NCBI GenBank assembly: GCA_902779355.1
Contig: CACZBF010000006.1
Span: forward strand, 124,001 to 188,000
Source of the DNA: an uncultured Lachnospiraceae bacterium
GTDB taxonomy: Bacteria; Bacillota; Clostridia; Lachnospirales; Lachnospiraceae
DNA: 64,000 bases
Direction: 5' to 3'
Each line of letters begins with the position of its first letter. Position 1 is the first letter of the stretch. The notes under the pieces are model-generated. The model ran no database searches. It worked only from the letters and a program-made list of their open reading frames with translations, and was not told the DNA's origin. Of this stretch, positions 1 to 7,585 are shown in pieces. The translations under genes and the position numbers were made by a program.

Positions 1-1154
1 TATTCTCTCGTAAAAAGGGCGTAGCCCAGCATCAGGAATGCGTTGACAAACGCGTCATAGGAAAACGAGCAGGCCAGTACAAACTGGATCGGTAGCAAGC
101 CGAGGAAAAACATTGCCTGTTTCCCAATTTTGCAAAGCCGGATCGCAAGTGCTGTGATCAGCACATAGCACAGCATGTTACAGAGATTGCTCACATAGAT
201 GGTTGCGGAAAATGACAGCCCGATCAGCCTTGCGATCGCCATGCCAAGAGACTGGAAAATATAGCCGACGCGTCCGAAAACCGTCGTATACGGATAGTCC
301 TTTTGCATTGTGCCAGTAGCGGTGCCAACAGAATCTGCCCATGTGGCGATTCCCGTCAATTCCTCTGTCGTATCACCTCCGGGCACGGCAAGACCGGCAT
401 AGGCTTCATAAGCATCCGACCGCTCCGCCTCACCGGCAAACGACATCTGATAAATACAGGTGTAATGCACCTGTTCATCCCAACTGTTCAGGGTAATGCC
501 ATGGGAGAAAGTATAGGACACGCCAAACAACAGCCCCAGGATCAAAAACACCAGATCCAGCCGCTTCGTAAGGAGCTGCCCGCAGAAGACTAAAATCCCG
601 ATCGCCGTCGTCAACGCCAGAAACAGTAAGAATCTCTGCCAATGAAAGACAAACCGGTTTTCCACGGATAGATTCTGAAGTTTCTCAACATTGGATCGGT
701 CGAGCATGAGATACAGGTTTTCCAGCTTATCGGAAAACTCTGTCACGCCGCCGTTCAAGACTGCCACAGCTACATCATCTTTTTCCGTGTATTTTTCCTG
801 CCCATAGATACTATAGGTATCAAGCAATACGGTATAAGGCAGATTTTCACTCCCATCCGTCGTCAGCACCAATCTGTTATAGTAGGCGTTATCCAGCGGC
901 ACGCGCAAATAAACCGGGTCTTCATAACTTTGTCTGGCCGTCCCGCTGACCGGCGTCACAACGTCCGCATTATGCTGATACCGCTCCCGGCCGCCGGTAG
1001 GATCCGGCACTTCTTCCAGTGCAGCTGCTTCGAAGGCTGCCGTTGTCTTCGGACTGATGATAGATCTGGCGTCCATGATCAGCTCGATCAGAACAGCTGC
1101 AAGGAGAATGCCCGCCATCAGCAATATGATTCGAATGATTGCCTTTTTGTTCAT
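1..1154 (-). CDS. DUF2142 family polytopic membrane protein (GT-C type), 3' end cut by window
   Basis: The first 384 residues are visible and the frame is still open at base 1, so the C-terminus lies outside the window. There is an N-terminal membrane helix (about residues 5-25), an extracytoplasmic stretch of about 140 residues, then further helices from about residue 175. The motif DEQVH (D226, E227, H230) follows a helix, as in the other three DUF2142 proteins here (DEVTH, DEDAH, DELVH), and a later SFSYDAF segment is also shared. DUF2142 proteins are uncharacterised but resemble GT-C glycosyltransferases that use polyprenyl-phosphate sugars outside the membrane; that role is inference. 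It lies 46 bases downstream of the GT2 gene at 1201-3597 and is probably co-transcribed with it. The start is the ATG followed by NKKAIIR, with only a weak ribosome site (GGTGA). Confidence 0.8.
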   Translation of the reverse strand, partial: MNKKAIIRIILLMAGILLAAVLIELIMDARSIISPKTTAAFEAAALEEVPDPTGGRERYQHNADVVTPVSGTARQSYEDPVYLRVPLDNAYYNRLVLTTDGSENLPYTVLLDTYSIYGQEKYTEKDDVAVAVLNGGVTEFSDKLENLYLMLDRSNVEKLQNLSVENRFVFHWQRFLLFLALTTAIGILVFCGQLLTKRLDLVFLILGLLFGVSYTFSHGITLNSWDEQVHYTCIYQMSFAGEAERSDAYEAYAGLAVPGGDTTEELTGIATWADSVGTATGTMQKDYPYTTVFGRVGYIFQSLGMAIARLIGLSFSATIYVSNLCNMLCYVLITALAIRLCKIGKQAMFFLGLLPIQFVLACSFSYDAFVNAFLMLGYALFTRE

Positions 1155-1200
1155 TGTGTTTTCACCAATTGTGTGTATTGAAATGCTTTTCAGAAGTTGA

Positions 1201-3597
1201 TCACAATGCGAGACGGAATGGTTCTCCCTCCGCATCAAACGCCGGATGATAATGCGGATCGCTTTGTCCGGTCGCAAGTTCCTGGATCAGAATATCTTCG
1301 TCTTCCGGCGTTTCTTTTTCTTTTATCCGGATAAAGGGTGTATAGACCACAAGTTTCGCTGCGTCCAGAACACGCTTACAAAGCTTCGCAGCGTGCTCTA
1401 TCCCAAACTCCGTCATGATCGCTTCTCCGCCGATCTCCGTAAATACGTCCCGTCGGATGCATAGACATTTGTCCGATACGACGGATACATCCTGCTGCAT
1501 CAGCGCATGTGCTGCATAGCCCGGTTCCTCTTTCAAAAGACCTCGGAAAAGATCCATCAGCTGCCCGTTCGGGCGAATGATCTTACCAGAAGCACTGATG
1601 CGGCCCAGTTCATTATAAACCATCGCGCCGATCACGCCAACTTCCGGCCGCACGGCGTTCGCAGAAAGCCGCTCGATCCAGTCAGGACTTGCCTCCCTTA
1701 CGTCTCCATGGAGGAAAAGCAGAATATCGCCGGCAGCATCACGAAGACTCTCTGTCAAAGAACCATTCACGGCCAGGATCTGTGTATTAAAATACAGTTT
1801 CCCGGTCTTCCGCAAAATCTCCAACCTCTCCGCACTCTCTTCCGTCGTCAGGATCGTGACGCGGATGCGTTTCGGCAACGGATACACCGGTTCATAATAA
1901 CCGAGTCTCGTATAATGATTGACTTCTGCTCCCGCATATCCATGCGTCTGCAGATCTGTAAAGATCGCATTCCGGCCCGCCGTATAACAGTACATCTTGT
2001 TTTCCGGGTTCATGGCCGTGGAGTCGATATGGCTTCTCCAATGGTAAAGCATCTTCCGGACATGCTGCACATTTCTTGCCTGCGATGTACAGCGCAAGAT
2101 AAAATCAAAATCCTGTGATCCGTCATATTCCGGGCGAAACAGTCCCGCACGCTCCATGACATCCCGCCGCACCATAAACAGATGGCAGATATAATTGCAG
2201 CTCCGAAGCATATCCGGATTGAAATCCGGTTTAAAGTGAGGCTCAAAATAGTCTTCAAGCGTCAGATCCGTCTTATCCTCATCCGAATAGACACAGTCCG
2301 CGCCTGTTTTAAGGACACAGTTCACAAATTCATACAGTGCATCCGGTGTGATCACATCGTCATGGTCCACGAGTGCAATATAGTCGCCCTTGGTGATCTT
2401 GAGCGCTTCATTCGTATTCCCCGAGATCCCGTAATTCTCCGTAAGCGTCACATAACGGATCCGCCGGTCATTTTTCTGATATTCCGCCAGAATGGGCGTC
2501 AGGCTTCCATCCATACTGCCATCCGCAATGCAAAGCTCCCAGTTTTCATAGGTCTGCGCCCGCACGGAATCGATCATCTCACGGAGAAATTGCTCCGGCG
2601 TCCGGAAAGCAGGTACTGCGAGAGAGATCAATGGTTTTTTCTCAAATTTTGCGACCTGATTCCGCTGCTGCTGCAGCTCTGCCTCCGGCAGTGCCACATG
2701 CCGACGCATCCAGACATCGTAATCTACATCTTTCCATTGTAATCGCTGTTCTATGAGCGCCCGATATGCGTCTTTCGAAAGATGTGCCTTATAATAGCGA
2801 TCGTCTTCTTTTTGCATGGGATCCGCCTTCAGAAGCATCTCCCATTTGCTTTTGTAACGACGCCGGCTTTCCCGCTTCTCCCTCTGGAGATCAGGCAGAT
2901 TCAGACGCTTGGTCTGACTGCAGCTTTCCTCGCCGAAATATAGATCGCAATCCGGATGGTCTTTGAGATCCAGCAGCAGGAAAAATCCCCACTGACCGGT
3001 TGTATCTCCGAAAAATGCATCCAGATCCGGCCGCAGCATCTTCTCTGCCCGTGCAACGACCGCTCCTGTCGTACGGTCCTTTGCCCAGACCTCGATCGGG
3101 CGATACTCTTCAAACCCTTCCGAAAGGTAGCCCCAGCCCGCCATGCGGACAATGGTGCCGTTTAGGGCAAACTGATCTTCCATGTAGTGGACAGGCTCTT
3201 CGTGCACCGTTTCCAGATCTTCTGTGGTAAGGGAAAGGATTTCGGTTTCCGTCTCCTGGTGGCTTTCGCAGGATGCATAGAGTCTTATGGGCTTTCCTGC
3301 CTCCAGCGGCGCTTTGCCCGCCGTCATTAATACGCGAAATCCGATCTTTTGGCTTTTGCAGTCGTACATATCTGCCACGTCAGGACGATCCAGACAGGTG
3401 ACCTCCGTCTTCACGCCCGCCGGTGCCTCAGCCCGCACGCGAATCGGCTCTGTCTCCTGCCCATGAAAGATCATCCACCCGGCCGCCATGACCTGATGGC
3501 GTTTCCCGTCTGTCGACACATAGTATCGCAGAGAATCAATCAAGTAGACACATTTTCCGTTGTCAATTGGTTCATTTGGTATACTCATCTCATTCAT
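1201..3597 (-). CDS. Large GT2 glycosyltransferase with N-terminal beta domain and two GT2-like modules
   Basis: A 798-residue protein. Residues 1-240 look like beta-rich accessory domains, without signal peptide or membrane helix. Residues 322-545 form a GT-A fold GT2 domain: PLISLAVPAFRTP at the start, DHDD (411-414) as the nucleotide-sugar/metal site, and SQDFDFILR in the acceptor half. From about residue 577 a second GT2-like module follows (IRVTILTTEES, then LHGDVRE in place of a clear DxD), probably non-catalytic or altered. The protein ends with a DPHYHPAF segment; the enzyme at 7569-9986 has DPYYNPNL in the equivalent place. Likely role: cytoplasmic transfer of sugars, possibly rhamnose, onto the lipid-linked polymer. 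The start at 3597 has no clear Shine-Dalgarno; the ATG at 3588 is an alternative. The toxin-antitoxin locus lies just upstream. Confidence 0.85.
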   Translation of the reverse strand: MNEMSIPNEPIDNGKCVYLIDSLRYYVSTDGKRHQVMAAGWMIFHGQETEPIRVRAEAPAGVKTEVTCLDRPDVADMYDCKSQKIGFRVLMTAGKAPLEAGKPIRLYASCESHQETETEILSLTTEDLETVHEEPVHYMEDQFALNGTIVRMAGWGYLSEGFEEYRPIEVWAKDRTTGAVVARAEKMLRPDLDAFFGDTTGQWGFFLLLDLKDHPDCDLYFGEESCSQTKRLNLPDLQREKRESRRRYKSKWEMLLKADPMQKEDDRYYKAHLSKDAYRALIEQRLQWKDVDYDVWMRRHVALPEAELQQQRNQVAKFEKKPLISLAVPAFRTPEQFLREMIDSVRAQTYENWELCIADGSMDGSLTPILAEYQKNDRRIRYVTLTENYGISGNTNEALKITKGDYIALVDHDDVITPDALYEFVNCVLKTGADCVYSDEDKTDLTLEDYFEPHFKPDFNPDMLRSCNYICHLFMVRRDVMERAGLFRPEYDGSQDFDFILRCTSQARNVQHVRKMLYHWRSHIDSTAMNPENKMYCYTAGRNAIFTDLQTHGYAGAEVNHYTRLGYYEPVYPLPKRIRVTILTTEESAERLEILRKTGKLYFNTQILAVNGSLTESLRDAAGDILLFLHGDVREASPDWIERLSANAVRPEVGVIGAMVYNELGRISASGKIIRPNGQLMDLFRGLLKEEPGYAAHALMQQDVSVVSDKCLCIRRDVFTEIGGEAIMTEFGIEHAAKLCKRVLDAAKLVVYTPFIRIKEKETPEDEDILIQELATGQSDPHYHPAFDAEGEPFRLAL

Positions 3598-3674
3598 AAA
3601 TGTCAGTGATACCTGACTGAATCCGCATCAAATTATCATTTCGCACTCTGCAAAAGAGCCGAATTGTGCCTAAT

Positions 3675-3703
3675 TTGACAACCAATCATATCCGTTGTAG
3701 TAT
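3675..3703 (+). promoter_or_regulatory. Near-consensus sigma-A promoter of the antisense RNA
   Basis: The -35 box TTGACA (3675-3680, consensus) and -10 box TAGTAT (3698-3703) are separated by exactly 17 bases. Transcription should start near 3710. There is no plus-strand reading frame immediately downstream; the product would be a short RNA ending at the terminator at 3759-3800. Confidence 0.8.
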
Positions 3704-3709
3704 GAATAC

Positions 3710-3800
3710 ACAAGCAGTGCTACCGATAGACGGTTAGCCGAGATATCAACTTACGGCGATAGCCGCTCGCTTTCTCTGGGCAGGGCGGCTATTTCCTTTT
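3710..3800 (+). ncRNA. Candidate antisense RNA antitoxin (about 91 nt)
   Basis: The transcript is predicted from a strong promoter (3675-3703) to an intrinsic terminator (3759-3800). Its 3' end overlaps the last codons and stop of the small membrane-peptide gene (3789-3875) in the convergent tail-to-tail layout of Bacillus txpA/ratA and bsrG/SR4. It carries GTGCTACC and CGGTTAGCC segments (3717-3739) that also begin the toxin mRNA leader, so the RNAs share 5' ends. It would pair with the 3' region of a toxin mRNA that reads past 3789. Function is inferred from layout only. Confidence 0.6.
3759..3800 (+). terminator. Intrinsic terminator of the antisense RNA
   Basis: An 8-bp stem (ATAGCCGC at 3759-3766 with GCGGCTAT at 3785-3792) and an 18-base loop are followed by TTTCCTTTT on the plus strand. 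The distal arm contains the stop codon of the minus-strand toxin gene. Confidence 0.65.
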
Positions 3801-3875
3801 ACCAAGCGCATATCCGACACCGAAGCATCCTAAGCCAAAACTTAAGACTGCAATCAATCCTTCTATGGTCAGCAT
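3789..3875 (-). CDS. 28-residue single-helix membrane peptide, candidate type I toxin
   Basis: ATG at 3875, TAG at 3791-3789. The peptide begins MLTIEGLIAV, has a glycine-rich hydrophobic core and ends GYALGKRK, that is, one membrane helix followed by a basic tail, the usual form of type I toxins. It has a very strong ribosome site (AAGGAGGTG, 7 bases before ATG) and a second GAGGAGG further upstream in the leader. Its own promoter is at 3960-3987. A convergent antisense RNA gene overlaps its 3' end. I cannot place it in a named toxin family from sequence alone; small hydrophobic peptides of this kind are common in Clostridia. A non-toxic membrane micropeptide is the alternative. Confidence 0.7.
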   Translation of the reverse strand: MLTIEGLIAVLSFGLGCFGVGYALGKRK

Positions 3876-3923
3876 AGGCACCACCTCCTTCGATTGGATT
3901 TGTACCTCCTCTCGTTGGAATGT

Positions 3924-3953
3924 GGCTAACCGCCTACCGTTATTGGTAGCACC
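3924..3953 (-). promoter_or_regulatory. Structured 5' leader of the toxin mRNA (inverted copy of the antisense RNA 5' end)
   Basis: On the minus strand the leader begins GGTGCTACCAATAACGGTAG and continues GCGGTTAGCC. CTACC and GGTAG can form a hairpin, and GGCGGTTAGCC a second. The segment matches 3717-3739 on the other strand (GTGCTACC, ATA, CGGTTAGCC), so a full-length toxin mRNA could pair its 5' and 3' ends. Confidence 0.6.
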
Positions 3954-3959
3954 GTCCTG

Positions 3960-3987
3960 ATTGTATCATAACCAAAAATATTCGCAA
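3960..3987 (-). promoter_or_regulatory. Toxin promoter
   Basis: Minus strand: -35 TTGCGA (3987-3982), 16-base spacer, -10 TACAAT (3965-3960). The predicted start is at or near 3953, the first base of the GGTGCTACC leader element. Confidence 0.6.
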
Positions 3988-3993
3988 AGCATA

Positions 3994-4034
3994 TTTAAAG
4001 CTCCACGCTCATATCAAGCGTCACTCCCTTTAAA
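3994..4034. repeat. Nested inverted repeat downstream of the DUF2142 gene
   Basis: Outer arms TTTAAAG (3994-4000) and CTTTAAA (4028-4034) enclose ACGCT (4005-4009) and AGCGT (4017-4021) with a 7-base loop. It starts 20 bases after the stop of the minus-strand gene ending at 4054, so it may end that operon, although there is no clear U-tract. Confidence 0.5.
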
Positions 4035-4053
4035 ACACTTCATAACAGGTAGT

Positions 4054-5619
4054 CTAATACGCCCTGATAAAGAAACACATCACCACCACAAACTGCAAAG
4101 CAAGCATACCGCAAAGGAGACCGCGGCGCATGGTTTCCTGGTTGTCTGCGAAGATCTTTGTCGGCTGAACGGCAAAGAGGAACGGGATCAGGAAAGGCAG
4201 AAAATAGCGGCCTTGCACGCCTTCCACGACCTTGGAATAATACGGCGTATTTCCGAGGATCATACCGCCGATCGCGATCAGTACGCCCAGTATCGTCAGG
4301 ATCAGAAGCAGTCGACGCCCCCTCCCGATCGCAGCCTCATCGGATTCCTTCTGCCGCAGCATCAAAAAGAACAATATCAGCAAGAACGCTACGCCGAGAT
4401 GCAGCGGATAATTGATCTCGTAGAGTCCGAGGGAAGTCCCGACAAAGGACTGCCAATAATGATCCATATAGCGATTCGCCGTATTCATGAGGAGCAGAAA
4501 CGTCCGATAGGGGTTTGTAAGCAGGTCTCCGACTGAATAGTTCGGCACCAGAAGGTTGTTCAACACGGTCGACCGGAAAAATGTCCGATACAGACTCGGA
4601 AGAAATCCAAGCAGCAGCGATCCGAGAAAGATTCCCCACGCGGCGAACATGCTCTTCCGATCAGTCTGCCGTTTCTGCCACACAATCAATAGCAACATCA
4701 GTGTCAGCGGCGCGCACGCCCCGAATTTGCAGGCGGCCAGCATTGCCATGACAAAAAACAGCAGCCCCCACTGCACAAGGTTTAAGAGGTTCCACTTCCC
4801 GTTTTCTTTTTTCCACTGCACTTCCCGGTAGGCGAACCGGAAGCTCAGCGCGATCGCAAGCAGCACAAGCCCGTAGACGATACTGTCGCAGGAAAAGGAA
4901 TTCACCTCCTGCACCGTCATCGGCAGCAGGGAAAACGCCAGCAGAAACTCTTTTCCGAAGGGCATGATCCTGATCGCAAAATAGCCTGCGGCCAGAAAGA
5001 CCAGCAAATTCATGAGCCGCCCGAGAAGCAGCGTCGGCACTAAGGAAAGATGCAGAAGCCGTCCCAGATGCACGCCAAACGCTCCCGGGAGATAGACGAT
5101 CCGCGGCACCTCATGATTGCTGTAATAGTAGATCTCATAAGGTTCGCCGCCCAGCTCCTTCGTCGGGATTGCTGAAAAATAGCGGTTATAGTATTCATGA
5201 GTGATGTTTCGTTCATACACCCAGCGCTCAATCTCTTCCGGGCGCATCGTCTCCATCGTATCCCCCGAAGACCCCCAACCGATCAGGTCATCCGCGACCG
5301 CATAGACATAGCGGAGGTGCGTCACCTCATCCGGCACCGCCGTCACGGGGATCATCAGTGTATACGTCAGGCCGAGCACCGTCGTGGTCAGCAGAAACAC
5401 ACGGCAGAGTGCCGCCTTTTTCTTCACCAGCAAAAACCACGCCAGCACCACCATCGCCCCCACCAGCGCGGACAGAAGGTAAAACATCTTTAAAAACGCG
5501 TCCGGCTGGGGCGTCACAAGGCGCACCCTGGCATTGCCATACAAAAATGCCGCAAGCAGCCCAAGCGCGATCAAAATCCATATCCAGTTGTGTTTCCAAA
5601 TGTCTTTGATTTTGCTCAT
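4054..5619 (-). CDS. DUF2142 family polytopic membrane protein
   Basis: 521 residues from the ATG beginning MSKIKDIW; an in-frame TTG 18 bases upstream is less likely. There are about ten membrane helices. The family signature DEVTH (D97, E98, H101) follows the third helix, and the EVNSFSCDS and GVQGRYFLPF segments near the end are typical of DUF2142. The probable role is a GT-C type transferase adding a sugar from a polyprenyl-phosphate donor to the exported glycan (inference). It starts one base after the stop of the DUF2142 gene at 5621-7585, so the two are translationally linked tandem paralogues. Confidence 0.85.
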   Translation of the reverse strand: MSKIKDIWKHNWIWILIALGLLAAFLYGNARVRLVTPQPDAFLKMFYLLSALVGAMVVLAWFLLVKKKAALCRVFLLTTTVLGLTYTLMIPVTAVPDEVTHLRYVYAVADDLIGWGSSGDTMETMRPEEIERWVYERNITHEYYNRYFSAIPTKELGGEPYEIYYYSNHEVPRIVYLPGAFGVHLGRLLHLSLVPTLLLGRLMNLLVFLAAGYFAIRIMPFGKEFLLAFSLLPMTVQEVNSFSCDSIVYGLVLLAIALSFRFAYREVQWKKENGKWNLLNLVQWGLLFFVMAMLAACKFGACAPLTLMLLLIVWQKRQTDRKSMFAAWGIFLGSLLLGFLPSLYRTFFRSTVLNNLLVPNYSVGDLLTNPYRTFLLLMNTANRYMDHYWQSFVGTSLGLYEINYPLHLGVAFLLILFFLMLRQKESDEAAIGRGRRLLLILTILGVLIAIGGMILGNTPYYSKVVEGVQGRYFLPFLIPFLFAVQPTKIFADNQETMRRGLLCGMLALQFVVVMCFFIRAY

Positions 5620-5620
5620 A

Positions 5621-7585
5621 TCACTGCATCCGTACAAATAGTGCCGTCACGACCAGCACTTGTAAAAATACTGCCGCATAGACTGCTTTTTTCCTGACCG
5701 CACTCCCATCGTCGATTGAAATTCTCGTGTTCTGCAGCGCCAATAAAAACAGGGGCAATGCCGGCAGAAAGTATCGTCCCTGCACGCCCTCGATCGACGA
5801 AGCACCCTTTTCGGTCCATCCGATCAACATGCCGCCGACTGCAAAGGCTGCCGTCAAAAGTGCGATCACAAAAAACCATGCCTTTTCTTTTCCCTGCATC
5901 CGCCCATGCTCGCTTTTCTCCGGAAGTGAGGACAGGAGTACAAAAAACAGTCCGAGCAGGATCAAGAACTGCGGCAGAAGAATATTCATCCAGCCCAGAG
6001 ATGTCCCGCCCAGCGAGAAAAAGTAGAAATCGAGTTTCTCATAGACCGTGGAACCCAGCAAAAATGCCGTTCCCGCAGGATCTCGCAGAAGGTCGGAAAT
6101 CTGATAATGATTCGTCCAAATTGTCCCGCCATAAGCGTTCACCGTAAAGCTGAACAGCGGCAGGAAGCCCGCGATGATGCAAATCAACGGCAGTACGAGT
6201 CCGCCGATCCCAAGTATGGTTTCCTCGATCCGTTCTCTTTGGGACAGAGAAGAGAGCCCTTCTTTTCTTTTTTTCAGGAAGCGGAAGAAAAAGACAAGCG
6301 GAAGCAACCCGAACGGCAGCAATGCGCCAAATTTGCATCGGGAAAGCACAAGCGCCGTCACGATCAGGATTGTGTAGTCCACAAAACGCTCTTTATCTTT
6401 TTCCCCATAGAGGCGGGAAAGGACTGCCGCCGTCAATGCAAAGGACAGCGCGATATCGATCCCGTCTGCATTGATCGTCGCAGATTCCTGCAGCATAGTC
6501 GGCAACATTGTGATCGTAAAGATCAGCTCTTTTCCGAACGGGATCCGCCTCACGGCATAGAAAAGGAGAAGCAGCACGACAAAAAACGAGAACAGCCTCC
6601 CCATCAGGATGATACCGGGCGCGGAAAGCCCCAGATGACGTCCTGCCACGATGCCAAGTGCCGCCGGGAAGTAAGTGAGCTTCGGATTCTCCACATTGCC
6701 CCAGTATTCGGTCTCCGCAAGGGACTCGTCCGTCCTGCCCGCGCGGAGATAGTCATAGTAAGAGACGTAGTAGGGATGCGAAGGATCGTTCACGCTCAGG
6801 GCGTTTTCCAGCTCCTCATGCAAAATCACGGAACGGGAGGGATCTGAACTCTCCCATCCTTCTATCTGTTCTGCGATTTTATAAACCGTATTCAGATGCG
6901 CGTCTTCATCTGCCCCAAGCTTCGCCGGGATCAGGAGCATAAAGAGCATTCCCATGCAGCTGAAGGCGATCAGGAACACCACTTCCAGTCGGACATTCCA
7001 GACAAACAGCAGAAGATATACGACCGTAATCAGAATCAGCAGCAACACCGTCGCCACAATCTGGAACTTCTGCACGGAATCCATTCGGTCAGTGCGAATT
7101 TTGAGCGCCAAATGATCGTCATCCGTCGCTTTGACCGCCGACAGCGCATTTTCGTCCGTAAACCCGTTCGCTGTCAGTCGAACCACGATCTCGTCTCCCG
7201 CCGCAACCGCCGCCGGCGCGAAATCCACCTCCTGCCAGACCCACTCCATGATGCTGCCTGCTTCCCACGTGGCACTGCCAAGCGGCTTCCCCGTGGTCCG
7301 ATCCACCACCTCGACAAGAACCGTCCCCGGCTGATCCGCCACGCCGAAGTTCACGAAGGTCAGCAGCACCCCGGAAAGCGTCATATCCCGGTCTGCGACA
7401 AAGGAGGTCTCGATCGTCTCTCCCTCCTGCAATTGATCCGTAAAAAGACTGTCGCTGGCACGGTAGATCTGGAACGCGTATTCCTCCGTGACCGAAAAAC
7501 GTCCGTATAGCAGGATCACGGCTGCCGCTGCAAGGAGAAGGACGAGCGGCAGAATTTTTTTTCGCCACTCAATCTTTGACTGCAA
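5621..7585 (-). CDS. DUF2142 family polytopic membrane protein with extracytoplasmic N-domain
   Basis: 654 residues. An N-terminal helix (about 10-28) is followed by a beta-rich extracytoplasmic region of about 140 residues, then about ten helices. The signature DEDAH (D226, E227, H230) and GVQGRYFLPA near the C-terminus identify the family. The N-domain is absent from the shorter paralogue at 4054-5619 but has a counterpart in the genes at 1-1154 and 34559-36640. The gene overlaps the GT2 gene upstream by 17 bases. Inferred role: transfer of a lipid-linked sugar onto surface polysaccharide. Confidence 0.85.
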   Translation of the reverse strand: MQSKIEWRKKILPLVLLLAAAAVILLYGRFSVTEEYAFQIYRASDSLFTDQLQEGETIETSFVADRDMTLSGVLLTFVNFGVADQPGTVLVEVVDRTTGKPLGSATWEAGSIMEWVWQEVDFAPAAVAAGDEIVVRLTANGFTDENALSAVKATDDDHLALKIRTDRMDSVQKFQIVATVLLLILITVVYLLLFVWNVRLEVVFLIAFSCMGMLFMLLIPAKLGADEDAHLNTVYKIAEQIEGWESSDPSRSVILHEELENALSVNDPSHPYYVSYYDYLRAGRTDESLAETEYWGNVENPKLTYFPAALGIVAGRHLGLSAPGIILMGRLFSFFVVLLLLFYAVRRIPFGKELIFTITMLPTMLQESATINADGIDIALSFALTAAVLSRLYGEKDKERFVDYTILIVTALVLSRCKFGALLPFGLLPLVFFFRFLKKRKEGLSSLSQRERIEETILGIGGLVLPLICIIAGFLPLFSFTVNAYGGTIWTNHYQISDLLRDPAGTAFLLGSTVYEKLDFYFFSLGGTSLGWMNILLPQFLILLGLFFVLLSSLPEKSEHGRMQGKEKAWFFVIALLTAAFAVGGMLIGWTEKGASSIEGVQGRYFLPALPLFLLALQNTRISIDDGSAVRKKAVYAAVFLQVLVVTALFVRMQ

